Assembly (NCBI GenBank): GCA_963730365.1
Contig: CAVSRM010000008.1
Location: 124,001-188,000 of the forward strand
Direction of reading: 5' to 3'
DNA: 64,000 nucleotides
DNA from: Fodinibacter sp963730365
GTDB taxonomy: Bacteria > Actinomycetota > Actinomycetes > Actinomycetales > Dermatophilaceae
The notes beneath the pieces are model-generated. The model saw only the letters and a list, made by a program, of their open reading frames with translations, had not been told where the DNA came from and made no database searches. Position numbers and translations under genes: made by a program. Positions 7,372 through 16,016 of the stretch are shown here, one piece after another. Each line of letters starts with the position of its first letter. Position 1 is the stretch's first letter.

Positions 7372-8112
7372 CTACGGGGTGCGCCGGCGCAGGGTGAGGC
7401 TTCCAAGGACGAGCGCCCCCACGATCCACAGGACGACGACGAGCAGGCTGGAGGCCATGTCCCCCCACGGGTCGGGGTTGATGGTGAGCTCCTTCATCGC
7501 GTCGACGGCGTAGGACAGCGGGAGCAGGTCGGAGATGAACTCGAGCACTGGAGGCATCTGGTCGCGCGGCATCAGCAGGCCGCAGAGCAGGAACTGGGGC
7601 AGCACGAAGGCCGGCATGAACTGGACCGCCTGGAACTCGGTGCGGGCGAACCCGCTCGCGAGCAGGCCGAGTGCCGTGCCGAGGAGCGCGACGAGCACCG
7701 CGACGATCACGAGCATCCAGGGGGGCCCGGCGATGTCCAGTCCGCAGACCCAGATCGAGAAGCCCGTGGCGACGGCGGCCTGGAGCACGGCCATCACACC
7801 GAACGCCATGGCGTACCCGAGCATGAAGTCGCCCTTGGCGAGGGGGGTGGTGAGCAAGCGTTCGAGCGTGCCGGACGTGCGCTCCCGGAGGGTGGCGATG
7901 CTCGTCACGACGAACATGATGACGAACGGGAAGATGCCGAGCAGCTGTGCCCCGATCCGGTCGAAGACCGGGGCCGTTGAGTCCACGTAGACCCAGGCGA
8001 GCAGCCCGAGGAGCACACACGGGACGAGGAGCATCAGGGCCACGGTGCGGTGGTCCGCACGGAGCTGGCGCAGGATGCGGGCTGCCGTGGCGCCCGCGAT
8101 GCGGGGGTTCAT
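7372..8112 (-). CDS. ABC-2 type exporter permease
   Basis: The 246-residue membrane protein has about six hydrophobic segments (roughly residues 22-42, 58-78, 102-124, 136-158, 166-184, 219-240) and the ABC-2 hallmark RERTSGTLERLLTTPL in the first cytoplasmic loop. Its ATG lies inside the stop of the ATPase gene (ATGA), giving a two-gene transporter of the drug/daunorubicin-type family. The substrate is unknown. Confidence 0.92.
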   Translation of the reverse strand: MNPRIAGATAARILRQLRADHRTVALMLLVPCVLLGLLAWVYVDSTAPVFDRIGAQLLGIFPFVIMFVVTSIATLRERTSGTLERLLTTPLAKGDFMLGYAMAFGVMAVLQAAVATGFSIWVCGLDIAGPPWMLVIVAVLVALLGTALGLLASGFARTEFQAVQFMPAFVLPQFLLCGLLMPRDQMPPVLEFISDLLPLSYAVDAMKELTINPDPWGDMASSLLVVVLWIVGALVLGSLTLRRRTP

Positions 8113-8858
8113 GCGCCCTCACCGTCCTGGGCCCGAGCCGCGTCGATGAGCGTGAGGAACGCGTGCTCCGCATCCGCGGCCCCGGTGCTCTCGAGGAGCT
8201 CCGGGAGGGTCGAGTCGCTGAGGATCCTGCCCTCCCGGATGAGGATCAGGCGGTCGCACCGGGCGGCCTCGTCCATGACGTGGCTCGACACGAGCACGGT
8301 TCGCCCACCGGCGGCCAGGCTCCGGAAGAGCTCCCAGAGGTCGCGTCGCAGCACCGGGTCGAGGCCCACGGTCGGTTCGTCGAGGACGAGGACCTCGGGA
8401 TCACCGACGAGCGCGCAGGCAAGGCTGACGCGGGACTGCTGCCCGCCGGAGAGGTTCTCCACGCGTTGGTCGACGGCGTCGGCCAGGTCGACCTCGCGGA
8501 CGACGCGGTGGACGGCCTCGTCCGATGCCCCGAGCACCGTTGCGAAGTACTGGATGTTGTCCCGGACGGTGAGGTCCCCGTAGGTGCTCGGCGACTGGGT
8601 GAGGTAGCCGACCCGGTGCCGGAGGGCCGGGGTGCCGGCATCCTCTCCCAGCACCCGGATGGAGCCACCCTCGACGACCTGGACCCCGACGACGGCCCGC
8701 ATCAGGGTGGACTTGCCGCCGCCGCTGGGACCGAGGAGCCCGACCACCTGGCCCCGGGGAACGCGCACCGACAGGTCCGGGAGGACGTCCCGGCCACCTC
8801 TCACCACGTGCAGGTGCTCGACGACGATCGCGGCGCCGTCCGACTGGCTATTCGTCAC
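8109..8858 (-). CDS. ABC exporter ATP-binding protein
   Basis: The 249-residue nucleotide-binding domain has Walker A GPSGGGKST (about residue 43), Q-loop YLTQSP, signature NLSGGQQSRVSLA, Walker B VLVLDEPTVGLD and the H-loop VSSHVMDEA, all intact. It pairs with the ABC-2 permease that starts within its stop codon. GTG at 8858 has no clear ribosome binding site; a CATATT hexamer 7 bases upstream could be the -10 of a leaderless message. The C-terminal extension after residue 215 is typical of the drug-exporter subfamily. Confidence 0.93.
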   Translation of the reverse strand: MTNSQSDGAAIVVEHLHVVRGGRDVLPDLSVRVPRGQVVGLLGPSGGGKSTLMRAVVGVQVVEGGSIRVLGEDAGTPALRHRVGYLTQSPSTYGDLTVRDNIQYFATVLGASDEAVHRVVREVDLADAVDQRVENLSGGQQSRVSLACALVGDPEVLVLDEPTVGLDPVLRRDLWELFRSLAAGGRTVLVSSHVMDEAARCDRLILIREGRILSDSTLPELLESTGAADAEHAFLTLIDAARAQDGEGA

Positions 8859-8964
8859 ACTCGGAAATATGCCACATCTGCCCCGCCCTTGTCACGGCGT
8901 TTTCGGTCGGGGCGTTCCACCACGGCGTGTCGCGGCCCCGGCCGACGGAGCAGACCGGGGGACC

Positions 8965-9798
8965 TCAGGTGGTCGCGGTCCCGAGGTGCAGGCGGGCGAA
9001 GGCGAGGGACTCCGCCAGGTCCACCTCACGCTGGGCCTCGCCGCCGCGCCGGGTGGCGACCTCGACGACCACGTGCCCCGAGAACCCATTACCGGCAAGG
9101 GTCTCGAGCACCTCGCCGCACGGCTGGCGCCCCCGGCCCGGGACCAGGTGCTCGTCCCGCGGCGACCCCAGACCGTCAGCGAGGTGGAGGTGGGCCAGGC
9201 GGGGCCCGAGCAGGCGAACCATCTCCACCGCGTCGGACCCGGCGGTTGCCGTGTGCGACAGGTCGAGGGTGACGTGGTCGTAGGGCTGGGGCACCGGGTC
9301 CCAGTGCGGGAGGTAGGCCTCGAGCTCGCGCGACCGAGGGGCCCGCCACGGGTACATGTTCTCGACCGCAAGCGTGATGCCGGAGTCGTGTTCGCGCAGA
9401 GCCACACCGTCGACGAAGCCGGCGGCGTACTCCCGTTGCCACCGGAACGGCGGGTGCAGCACGACGGTGTCGGCCCCCAGCTCGTCGGCGAGCTCGATGG
9501 ATCGGTCGACCTTCTCCCAGGGGTCGGTCCCCCAGACCCGCTGGGTGACGAGCAGGGTCGGCGCGTGCACCGACACGACGGGGATGCCGTGGTGCTCGGA
9601 GAGGGCCCGCAGGGCCCCGGCCTCGCGGGTGACCGGGTCCGTCCACACCATGACCTCGACGCCGTCGTAGCCCAGGCGAGCAGCCCGGGCGAACGCGCTC
9701 GCGCAGTTCTCGGGGTAGACCGACGCCGTCGAGAGCGCCACGAGGGTGCGCGGACCGCTCCGCGCTCGTGCCTTCGGTGTGGTTCCCCCGGTCGCCAT
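8965..9798 (-). CDS. Sugar phosphate isomerase/epimerase (xylose-isomerase-like TIM barrel)
   Basis: The 277-residue protein has the AP-endonuclease-2/xylose-isomerase-like barrel pattern: LGYDGVEVMVW, ADTVVLHPPF, ITLAVENMYPW, VTLDLSHTATAG, LAHLHLADGL and a final HVVVEVATR. The spaced Glu, Asp, His and Glu residues are candidate metal ligands. The reaction is not determined for this actinobacterial group. It starts 5 bases after the ppx stop, so the two are co-transcribed, an arrangement that recurs in actinobacteria; a link to polyphosphate metabolism is not established. Confidence 0.85.
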   Translation of the reverse strand: MATGGTTPKARARSGPRTLVALSTASVYPENCASAFARAARLGYDGVEVMVWTDPVTREAGALRALSEHHGIPVVSVHAPTLLVTQRVWGTDPWEKVDRSIELADELGADTVVLHPPFRWQREYAAGFVDGVALREHDSGITLAVENMYPWRAPRSRELEAYLPHWDPVPQPYDHVTLDLSHTATAGSDAVEMVRLLGPRLAHLHLADGLGSPRDEHLVPGRGRQPCGEVLETLAGNGFSGHVVVEVATRRGGEAQREVDLAESLAFARLHLGTATT

Positions 9799-9802
9799 CT
9801 GG

Positions 9803-10729
9803 CTAGCTCATCCTGTCGAAGCGACGCAGGATGATGCCCTCGCGCAGGGCCCAGGGGCAGATCTCCAACCGATCCAGGTCGAGCAGGTCCATCGTCGCCT
9901 CCGCCACGATGGCCCCGCCGAGCAGCTGGCGCGCCCGGGACGCCGACACCCCGGGAAGCTCGGCGCGTCCGGCAGCTGTCAACCGGGCGATCTCCGGCAA
10001 TCGCTCGGTCAGCCGCGACCGCTCGAGGACGCGCGCGGCATACATGCCCTCGGAGCTGGGAGCGGCACCGCAGACCCGGGCGAGGGAGCGCATCGTCTTG
10101 GAGGTGCCGACGGCCCGGTCGGGCGCCCCCGCCTTGCCCAGCGGACGCAGCTGGGCCGCGATCGTGGCACGCACGACCCGCCTGGCCTCTCGCACGGCGG
10201 AACCACTCGGCGGGTCTCCGTCGAGGAGGTCGCGCGTCACCCGACCCGCACCCAGCGCGAGGGAGATCGCCACATCCGGGTCCTCGTCCATGCCCTGCGC
10301 GAGCTCCAGTGAACCGCCACCGATGTCGGCGACGAGGAGGGTGCCCGCCGACCAGCCGAACCACCTCCGGGCCGCGAGGAACGTCAGACGCGCCTCGTCG
10401 GCGCCACTGAGCACGTCGAGGACGACTCCGGTGCGGTCCTCGACGTAGGCGATGACCTCGTCGCCGTTGGGCGCCTCCCGGATGGCGCTCGTCACGAACC
10501 CGTTGAGCTCCTCCACCCCGGCGTCCTCGGCCACCTGGAGGCAGGTGGCCACGAAGTCCGCGAGGCGGTCGCGGCCCTGCTCGGCGATCCGGCCGTCGTC
10601 CATCACGTGCTCGGACAGCCGCAGCTCGATCTTGTGCTTCGACGCGGGCAGGGGCTGGGCCCCCGAGTGCGCGTCGACGACGAGCAGGTGGACCGTGTTG
10701 GATCCGACGTCGATCACTCCGAGGCGCAT
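9803..10729 (-). CDS. Exopolyphosphatase / pppGpp phosphatase (Ppx/GppA family)
   Basis: The 308-residue protein starts MRLGVIDVGSNTVHLLVVDA, the phosphate-1 loop of the actin-like ATPase fold, and carries the second loop VADIGGGSLELAQG near residue 145. This is the short two-domain form common in actinobacteria, which lacks the C-terminal HD-like domain of E. coli Ppx. It should hydrolyse the terminal phosphate of polyphosphate and/or pppGpp. The ATG is 6 bases after TACCTT, so it is probably leaderless. It is divergent from the Cys-rich gene with only 45 bases between the two start codons. Confidence 0.92.
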   Translation of the reverse strand: MRLGVIDVGSNTVHLLVVDAHSGAQPLPASKHKIELRLSEHVMDDGRIAEQGRDRLADFVATCLQVAEDAGVEELNGFVTSAIREAPNGDEVIAYVEDRTGVVLDVLSGADEARLTFLAARRWFGWSAGTLLVADIGGGSLELAQGMDEDPDVAISLALGAGRVTRDLLDGDPPSGSAVREARRVVRATIAAQLRPLGKAGAPDRAVGTSKTMRSLARVCGAAPSSEGMYAARVLERSRLTERLPEIARLTAAGRAELPGVSASRARQLLGGAIVAEATMDLLDLDRLEICPWALREGIILRRFDRMS

Positions 10730-10735
10730 GCGCCC

Positions 10736-10741
10736 AAGGTA
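10736..10741 (-). promoter_or_regulatory. Candidate -10 (TACCTT) for leaderless ppx
   Basis: The minus-strand hexamer TACCTT ends 6 bases before the ppx ATG, inside a 45-base divergent gap that also holds the -10 of the opposite gene. Confidence 0.45.
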
Positions 10742-10762
10742 CTGGCAGGCTCGGGCTCGCCA

Positions 10763-10768
10763 TAGGGT
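10763..10768 (+). promoter_or_regulatory. Candidate -10 (TAGGGT) for the leaderless Cys-rich gene
   Basis: TAGGGT ends 6 bases before GTG at 10775. Its expected -35 position falls on the ppx -10, so the two promoters face each other and overlap. Confidence 0.45.
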
Positions 10769-10774
10769 GGTGCC

Positions 10775-11698
10775 GTGCCCGAGACACCCCTGGACATTCC
10801 CCGCACCTGGGCCGAGTTCACCGATCCCGCCGACCCGGGTCAGCGCTTCCGCGTCGACCTGACGTGGCTGACCTCGAGCTGGACCTGCATCTTCGGGTCA
10901 GGGTGCGAGGGCATCTATGCCGATCGACCCGACGACGGCTGCTGCACCCTGGGCGCACACTTCACCGACGACGCGGACGTGGAGCGCGTGCAGGCCGCGG
11001 TCAAGGACCTCGGGGAGGACGAGTGGCAGATGCATCCCGGGCGGGGGAAGCGCGGCGACAAGGACCCGGCCCGCCTGTCGGCATGGACCGAGGAGGAGGG
11101 CGGCGCGCGCAAGACCAAGGTCGTCGACGGCGCCTGCATCTTCCTCAACCGCCCCGGTTTTCCCGCCGGAGCAGGCTGCGCCCTGCACCAGAACGCCGTC
11201 CTGACCGGGCGCCCGCCGCACACGGTCAAACCCGACGTCTGCTGGCAACTGCCGACCCGTCGCAGCTACCGCACCGTCGAGCAGCCCGATGACACGTCGT
11301 ACGTCGAGGTCACCATCGCCGAGTACGACCGCCGTGGCTGGGGGCCCGGCGGGCACGACCTCGACTGGTACTGCTCGGGGAACCCTCAGGCGCACGTGAG
11401 CGCGGAGCCGGTCTACCGCAGCAACCGCGCCGAGCTCGTCGAGCTCATGGGTGAGGACGCGTATGCCGCCCTCGTGCTGCGCTGCGAGGCCCACCTGTCG
11501 ACGGTCCGGCGGGCGCGGTCCGCCGGTGCCCGCGAGCTGCTCCCCCTCCTCGTGCACCCCGCGACCCTCGAGGCGGGCACGGTCGGTGGGCGCCGGGTTC
11601 GGGTGCCCAGGAAGCGTGTTCCGGCCCCGGCCAAGGAGCCTGCCAAGCCCAAGACGGAGACGGAGACGGCGAAGAAGAAGCCGCGACGTTCGTCGTGA
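10775..11698 (+). CDS. Conserved Cys-rich actinobacterial protein of unknown function
   Basis: I do not recognise a named family. The 307-residue protein has clustered cysteines: WTCIFGSGCEG (about residue 36), DDGCCTLGAHF (about 55), DGACIFLNRPGFPAGAGCALH (two pieces, about 120-140), CWQLP, WYCSGNP and LRCEAH. The spacing looks like a zinc or iron-sulfur site, reminiscent of YkgJ-type cysteine clusters, but this is inference. The C-terminal 25 residues are a Lys/Pro/Thr-rich tail. GTG at 10775 follows TAGGGT by 6 bases. The stop overlaps the start of the next methyltransferase gene (GTGA), so the two are co-translated. Confidence 0.78.
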   Translation: MPETPLDIPRTWAEFTDPADPGQRFRVDLTWLTSSWTCIFGSGCEGIYADRPDDGCCTLGAHFTDDADVERVQAAVKDLGEDEWQMHPGRGKRGDKDPARLSAWTEEEGGARKTKVVDGACIFLNRPGFPAGAGCALHQNAVLTGRPPHTVKPDVCWQLPTRRSYRTVEQPDDTSYVEVTIAEYDRRGWGPGGHDLDWYCSGNPQAHVSAEPVYRSNRAELVELMGEDAYAALVLRCEAHLSTVRRARSAGARELLPLLVHPATLEAGTVGGRRVRVPRKRVPAPAKEPAKPKTETETAKKKPRRSS

Positions 11699-12375
11699 TC
11701 CGCAGCCCCAACATCTGGGACTCGCCCGAGGTGTACGAGCTGGAGAACGAGGCCTCCGACCGAGCCGGTGTCATCGACGCCACCTTGGCGGCCCTGCACC
11801 CGATCACCGGCTCCAGGCTCCTCGACATCGGATGTGGCGCAGGCTTTCACCTCCCCCGGTACGCGTCCATGGGCGCCGACGTCCTGGGGCTCGAGCCGCA
11901 CCTCCCCCTCGTCGCCACGGCGCGTGAACGACTCGAGCGCACCGGATCCCCGGCGCGGGTGGCGGCCGCCGCAGCCGAGCAGGTCCCCCTCGCGGACCAA
12001 TCGGTCGACGTCGCCGTCGCCAGGTGGGCCTACTTCTTCGGCGCCGGCTGCGAGCCGGGCCTGGCCGAGCTCGAACGGGTGATCCGGCCGGGCGGGGTCG
12101 CCTGCCTCATCGACAACGACGTCACCCGGTCGACCTTCGGCTCGTGGTTCATTCGCGCCTACCCAGCCTACGATCCGGTTGCGGTGCAACGATTCTGGGA
12201 CCGCCGGGGGTTTGTCACCGAGAGACTGACGATCGAGTGGCGCTTCGACCGGCGCGAGGACCTCGAGGCAGTGGTGCGGATCGAGCTGCCACCGGGCCAG
12301 GCAGGCGAGGTGCTGCCCCGGCACGAGGGCCTCGACGTGGACTACGCGGTGGCACTGCGCTGGAAGCGCTACTGA
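11695..12375 (+). CDS. Class I SAM-dependent methyltransferase
   Basis: The 226-residue protein has SAM motif I LLDIGCGAGFHLPRYA (about residue 42), an acidic end of strand 2 (GLEPH), motif III AEQVPLADQSVDVAVARW and motif IV region LERVIRPGGVACLIDND. This is the small Methyltransf_11 type. It overlaps the stop of the Cys-rich gene by four bases (GTGA) and may act on that protein or in the same process; the substrate is unknown. It is followed by a 106-base gap before nadC in which I see nothing distinctive. Confidence 0.87.
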   Translation: MIRSPNIWDSPEVYELENEASDRAGVIDATLAALHPITGSRLLDIGCGAGFHLPRYASMGADVLGLEPHLPLVATARERLERTGSPARVAAAAAEQVPLADQSVDVAVARWAYFFGAGCEPGLAELERVIRPGGVACLIDNDVTRSTFGSWFIRAYPAYDPVAVQRFWDRRGFVTERLTIEWRFDRREDLEAVVRIELPPGQAGEVLPRHEGLDVDYAVALRWKRY

Positions 12376-12481
12376 CGCCTTGCCACACGGCCGCACTCGT
12401 CGCGACGACTCCGGAAGACGCCGAGGCCGGCTCTCGGGCCCACCCGATCGCCTCCGGATGCCGTTGCCCCGGGACCCGACC

Positions 12482-13357
12482 TCAGTCGCCCACGAGGTCG
12501 AGGGCGATGTCGACGATGGGTGAGGAGTGGGTCAGCCCACCGACCGAGAGATAGTCCACTCCGGTCGCGGCGTACCCGGCCGCGACGTCGAGGGTCAGCC
12601 CGCCGGTGGCCTCGATCTCGACCCGCTCCCCGGTGGCGCGCACGGCATTCACCGTTGCAGCCAGGAGCTCGGTGGACATGTTGTCGCACAACAGGAATCG
12701 GGCGCCCACGGCCACCGACTCCAGCGCCTCCGCCGTCGTGGTGACCTCCACCTGGATCGGGACGTCGGGAAACATCGCGTGGATCGACTCGTAGGCCGGC
12801 GTGAGACCGCCCGCCGCGAGCTTGTGGTTGTCCTTGATCATCGCCACGTCGAACAGCCCCATGCGCTTGTTCGTTCCGCCCCCGCACCGCACGGCGTACT
12901 TCTCCAGGGCCCGCATGCCGGGTGTCGTCTTGCGGGTGTCGAGCACCATCGCCCCTGAACCGGACAGCACGTCGGCCCAGCGACGCGTGTGGGTGGCGAC
13001 GCCGGAGGTCCGGGAGATGATGTTGAGGATGGTGCGCTCGGCCACCAGCATCGTGCGCGTCGCGCCCCTCAGCGTGGCGAGGTGATCGCCACGGGTGACC
13101 CGGTCACCGTCGGTCGAGTGCGCGGTCGCCCCGACCGCCCCCGTGCCGAGCCGGGCCGCGACGGCATCGAGCACGACCGAGACCACCGGCAGGCCCGCCA
13201 CCGTGCCCGCCTCCCGGGCGACGACGTGGGCGACGGACACCTGGCTGCCCGGGATCGTGGCGACGCTCGTGACGTCGGTGCCGTCGGAGAGATCCTCGTC
13301 GAGCGCGCGCTCGACCAGGAGCGACGCGTCCGCCCATGGGAAGCCCTGGTCGCTCAT
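12482..13357 (-). CDS. nadC: Nicotinate-nucleotide pyrophosphorylase (quinolinate phosphoribosyltransferase)
   Basis: The 291-residue enzyme converts quinolinate and PRPP to nicotinate mononucleotide in de novo NAD synthesis. Visible are the N-terminal LVERALDEDLSDGTDVTS, the RTSGVATHTRRW segment, VLDTRKTTPGMRALEKYAVR (substrate-binding Arg/Lys) and the barrel end VDYLSVGGLTHSSP. ATG at 13357 is preceded by GGAGG and overlaps the nadB stop by four bases (ATGA), giving tight coupling. Confidence 0.97.
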   Translation of the reverse strand: MSDQGFPWADASLLVERALDEDLSDGTDVTSVATIPGSQVSVAHVVAREAGTVAGLPVVSVVLDAVAARLGTGAVGATAHSTDGDRVTRGDHLATLRGATRTMLVAERTILNIISRTSGVATHTRRWADVLSGSGAMVLDTRKTTPGMRALEKYAVRCGGGTNKRMGLFDVAMIKDNHKLAAGGLTPAYESIHAMFPDVPIQVEVTTTAEALESVAVGARFLLCDNMSTELLAATVNAVRATGERVEIEATGGLTLDVAAGYAATGVDYLSVGGLTHSSPIVDIALDLVGD

Positions 13358-15087
13358 CCGGTACCTCCGGTGTCCGTGGGGTGCGGTTCGCCCGCTCGGG
13401 GCGTCGGTGCACCACCGAGTGCGGGGTGCTGGGTGACGACGAGGGCCCCGTCGGCGCGGCGGGTCGTCCTGAGGTGGGTCAGCCACCGATGGTCGTCGCG
13501 CTCGGGGAAGTCCGAGCGGACGTGCCCGCCGCGCGTCTCCTCCCGGCGGTGCGCGACGACGGTCAGGGCCTGGCCGAGGTGGAGGAGGTTGGTCGTCTCC
13601 CACGTGCCCGGACCCGGGTCCGCCTCCGTGGACGGCAGCGCGGCGAGACCGGCCAGTGCCTCCAGGGCCCGCTCGGTGGACTCGGCACTGCGCACCGGAC
13701 CCGAGCCACGACTCATCGCGCGCTGCACCGCGAGGCGGTGGGTGGCGTCGAGCACGTCGTCGGTGTCGTTGGCCACCGACGCGGGCGTGCGCTCGGGCAG
13801 CGACCCCTCGGCGATCCGGTCCGTGATGTCGTCCGCGATCCGGGCTGCGAAGACGAGGCCTTCGAGAAGGGAGTTGGAGGCGAGCCGGTTGGCGCCGTGC
13901 ACTCCGGTGCACGAGCACTCACCGCACGCATAGAGGCCGTCGACCGAGGAGCGGCCCAAGAGGTCGGTCTCGATCCCTCCGGAGGCGTAGTGCTGGGCGG
14001 GGGCCACCGGGAGGAGATCGGTGGCGGGGTCGAAGCCGAGCTCTCGGCAGCGCGCGACGATGGAGGGGAACCGCCCCTCCAGGAACTCCTTGCCGAGGTG
14101 GCGGGCCTCGAGCCAGACGTGATCGACGCCCTGGACGCGCATGACCTCGAGGATCGCGCGGGCGACCACGTCGCGGGGGGCCAGGTCCGCCAGCTCGTGG
14201 CGCCCCTCCATGATGCGGGCCCCCGCATCGTCCACGAGGTAGGCACCCTCCCCGCGCAGGGCCTCCGAGATGAGCGGCTGCTGGCCCGTGGACCCCTCGC
14301 CCAGGAAGAGCACCGTCGGGTGGAACTGGACGAACTCGAGGTCGGTGACCCGGGCGCCGGCGCGCAGGGCCGCAGCCATCCCGTCTCCCGTGGCCACGGG
14401 CGGGTTCGTCGTCGAGGTGTAGATCTGCCCCAGCCCCCCGGTCGCCAGCACGACTGCACGCCCGTACGCGGCTCCGACCCCGTCGACCTGGCCCTGGCCG
14501 ATGACGTGCAGCGTGACACCGCAGATCGCGGAGTCCGCCGACTGCAGGAGATCCACGACCAGAGCGTGCTCGATCACCTCGATCCCCGGGTCGTCGAGCA
14601 CTGCGCGCAGGGCAGCGATGAGGGCCCGCGAGATCTCGGCCCCCGTCGCGTCGCCGCCCGCGTGGGCGATCCGGTCGCGGTGGTGACCGCCCTCTCGGGT
14701 CAGCTTGATCTCCCCACCGGCATCCCGGTCGAACTCGGCGCCGAGGGCCACGAGCTCTCGTACCCGGTCCGGGCCCTCGGTGACCAGGGCACGGACGGCA
14801 TCGACGTCACACAGTCCCACCCCCGCGACCAGGGTGTCCTCGAGATGCTCCTGGGGGGTGTCCTCGGGGTCGAGGGCGGCAGCGATGCCACCCTGAGCCC
14901 AGGCCGTCGACCCGGCCGAGAGGACGGTCTTGGTCACCAGGAGCACGCGATCCACCCGCTCACGGAGCCGGAGCGCACAGGTGAGCCCGGCGATGCCGGA
15001 GCCGACAACGATGACGTCGGCTGACGTGGTCCAGCCCGGCGGGTTGGCCGTGAGGCGGCGCGGCAGGGCAGGGCGATCGGGCGACAT
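13354..15087 (-). CDS. nadB: L-aspartate oxidase
   Basis: The 577-residue flavoprotein oxidises L-aspartate to iminoaspartate, the first step of NAD synthesis. It has the FAD-binding dinucleotide motif VIVVGSGIAGLTCALRL (about residue 24), the succinate dehydrogenase-like signature AWAQGGIAAAL, HxxG-type GGHHRDRIAHAGGDATG and the FAD contact CTGVHGANRLASNSLLEG. Its ATG at 15087 is just downstream of panC. nadA (quinolinate synthase) is not in the window, so it must lie elsewhere. Confidence 0.96.
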   Translation of the reverse strand: MSPDRPALPRRLTANPPGWTTSADVIVVGSGIAGLTCALRLRERVDRVLLVTKTVLSAGSTAWAQGGIAAALDPEDTPQEHLEDTLVAGVGLCDVDAVRALVTEGPDRVRELVALGAEFDRDAGGEIKLTREGGHHRDRIAHAGGDATGAEISRALIAALRAVLDDPGIEVIEHALVVDLLQSADSAICGVTLHVIGQGQVDGVGAAYGRAVVLATGGLGQIYTSTTNPPVATGDGMAAALRAGARVTDLEFVQFHPTVLFLGEGSTGQQPLISEALRGEGAYLVDDAGARIMEGRHELADLAPRDVVARAILEVMRVQGVDHVWLEARHLGKEFLEGRFPSIVARCRELGFDPATDLLPVAPAQHYASGGIETDLLGRSSVDGLYACGECSCTGVHGANRLASNSLLEGLVFAARIADDITDRIAEGSLPERTPASVANDTDDVLDATHRLAVQRAMSRGSGPVRSAESTERALEALAGLAALPSTEADPGPGTWETTNLLHLGQALTVVAHRREETRGGHVRSDFPERDDHRWLTHLRTTRRADGALVVTQHPALGGAPTPRAGEPHPTDTGGTG

Positions 15088-15098
15088 ACCGTCGCCGC

Positions 15099-16016
15099 TC
15101 AGAGGTCCGGGCTGCCGTCGGGCACGTCGGAGAAGGCGTCGAGCGCGCCTCCACCGGGGCCGACGAGCACGGGTGAGTTGTCGATCAGCCGCGTCGTGCC
15201 GACCCGGGCCGCCACCGCCAGCAGGGCCTCTCCGCGGTACCACTCCGGCACGTCGGTCAGCGTGTGCGGGTGGACGAGGACGAGATAGTCGACCAGGGCC
15301 AGCGGCTCCTCGACGAGGACCGCCCGCGCGGCGCGGCGGACGGCCGAGGGCCCGTAGACGGCCGCCTCACCCCCGGCGCGCAGGGCCCGACTCAGCGACA
15401 GGGCCACCTCGCGGTCGGACTCCGTGAGGTAGGTGTTGCGGCTGCTCATTGCGAGGCCGTCCTCCTCTCGGACGGTGGGTACGGAGACGATGTCGACCGC
15501 GAAGTCGAGGTCACGCACCATCCGGCGGATGAGGAGCAGCTGCTGGGCGTCCTTCTGACCGTAGTAGGCGCTCCGGGCCGCGGTGAGGTGCAGGAGCTTC
15601 CCGACCACGGTCAGCACGCCGTCGAAGTGGCCCGGTCGCGAGGCGCCCTCGAGCACCTCACCGAGCGGCCCCGCGGACACCCGGACCCCGGGGTCCCCCT
15701 CCGGGTAGATGACGTCGGGCGTGGGCGTGAACACGACGTCGACCCCGGCCGCGGTGCAGATCTCCATGTCGGCGTCGAAGGTACGCGGGTAGTGCGAGAG
15801 ATCCTCCTTGGGTCCGAACTGCAGGGGGTTGAGGAAGATCGTCACGATGACGTGGTCGTGGCGCCGGCGCGCTGCCCGGATCAGCTGGGCGTGGCCCTCG
15901 TGCAGGGCCCCCATCGTCATGACGACCGCGACGTCCCGGCTGGAGAGGGCCTCGCGGGCCGCCATGAGCTCGGATCGGGTGTGCGCGACGGCGGGGGCGG
16001 TCGTGGCGGTGGTCAC
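15099..16016 (-). CDS. panC: Pantothenate synthetase (pantoate-beta-alanine ligase)
   Basis: The 305-residue enzyme ligates pantoate and beta-alanine using ATP. It shows the HxGH nucleotide-binding motif in MTMGALHEGHAQLI, FLNPLQFGPKEDLSHYPRT, the YYGQKDAQQLLLI stretch and the KMSKS-like LAMSSRNTYL. GTG at 16016 directly follows the stop of the DUF2520 gene. It is placed between DUF2520 and nadB, so one transcript probably makes both CoA and NAD precursors. Confidence 0.97.
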   Translation of the reverse strand: MTTATTAPAVAHTRSELMAAREALSSRDVAVVMTMGALHEGHAQLIRAARRRHDHVIVTIFLNPLQFGPKEDLSHYPRTFDADMEICTAAGVDVVFTPTPDVIYPEGDPGVRVSAGPLGEVLEGASRPGHFDGVLTVVGKLLHLTAARSAYYGQKDAQQLLLIRRMVRDLDFAVDIVSVPTVREEDGLAMSSRNTYLTESDREVALSLSRALRAGGEAAVYGPSAVRRAARAVLVEEPLALVDYLVLVHPHTLTDVPEWYRGEALLAVAARVGTTRLIDNSPVLVGPGGGALDAFSDVPDGSPDL

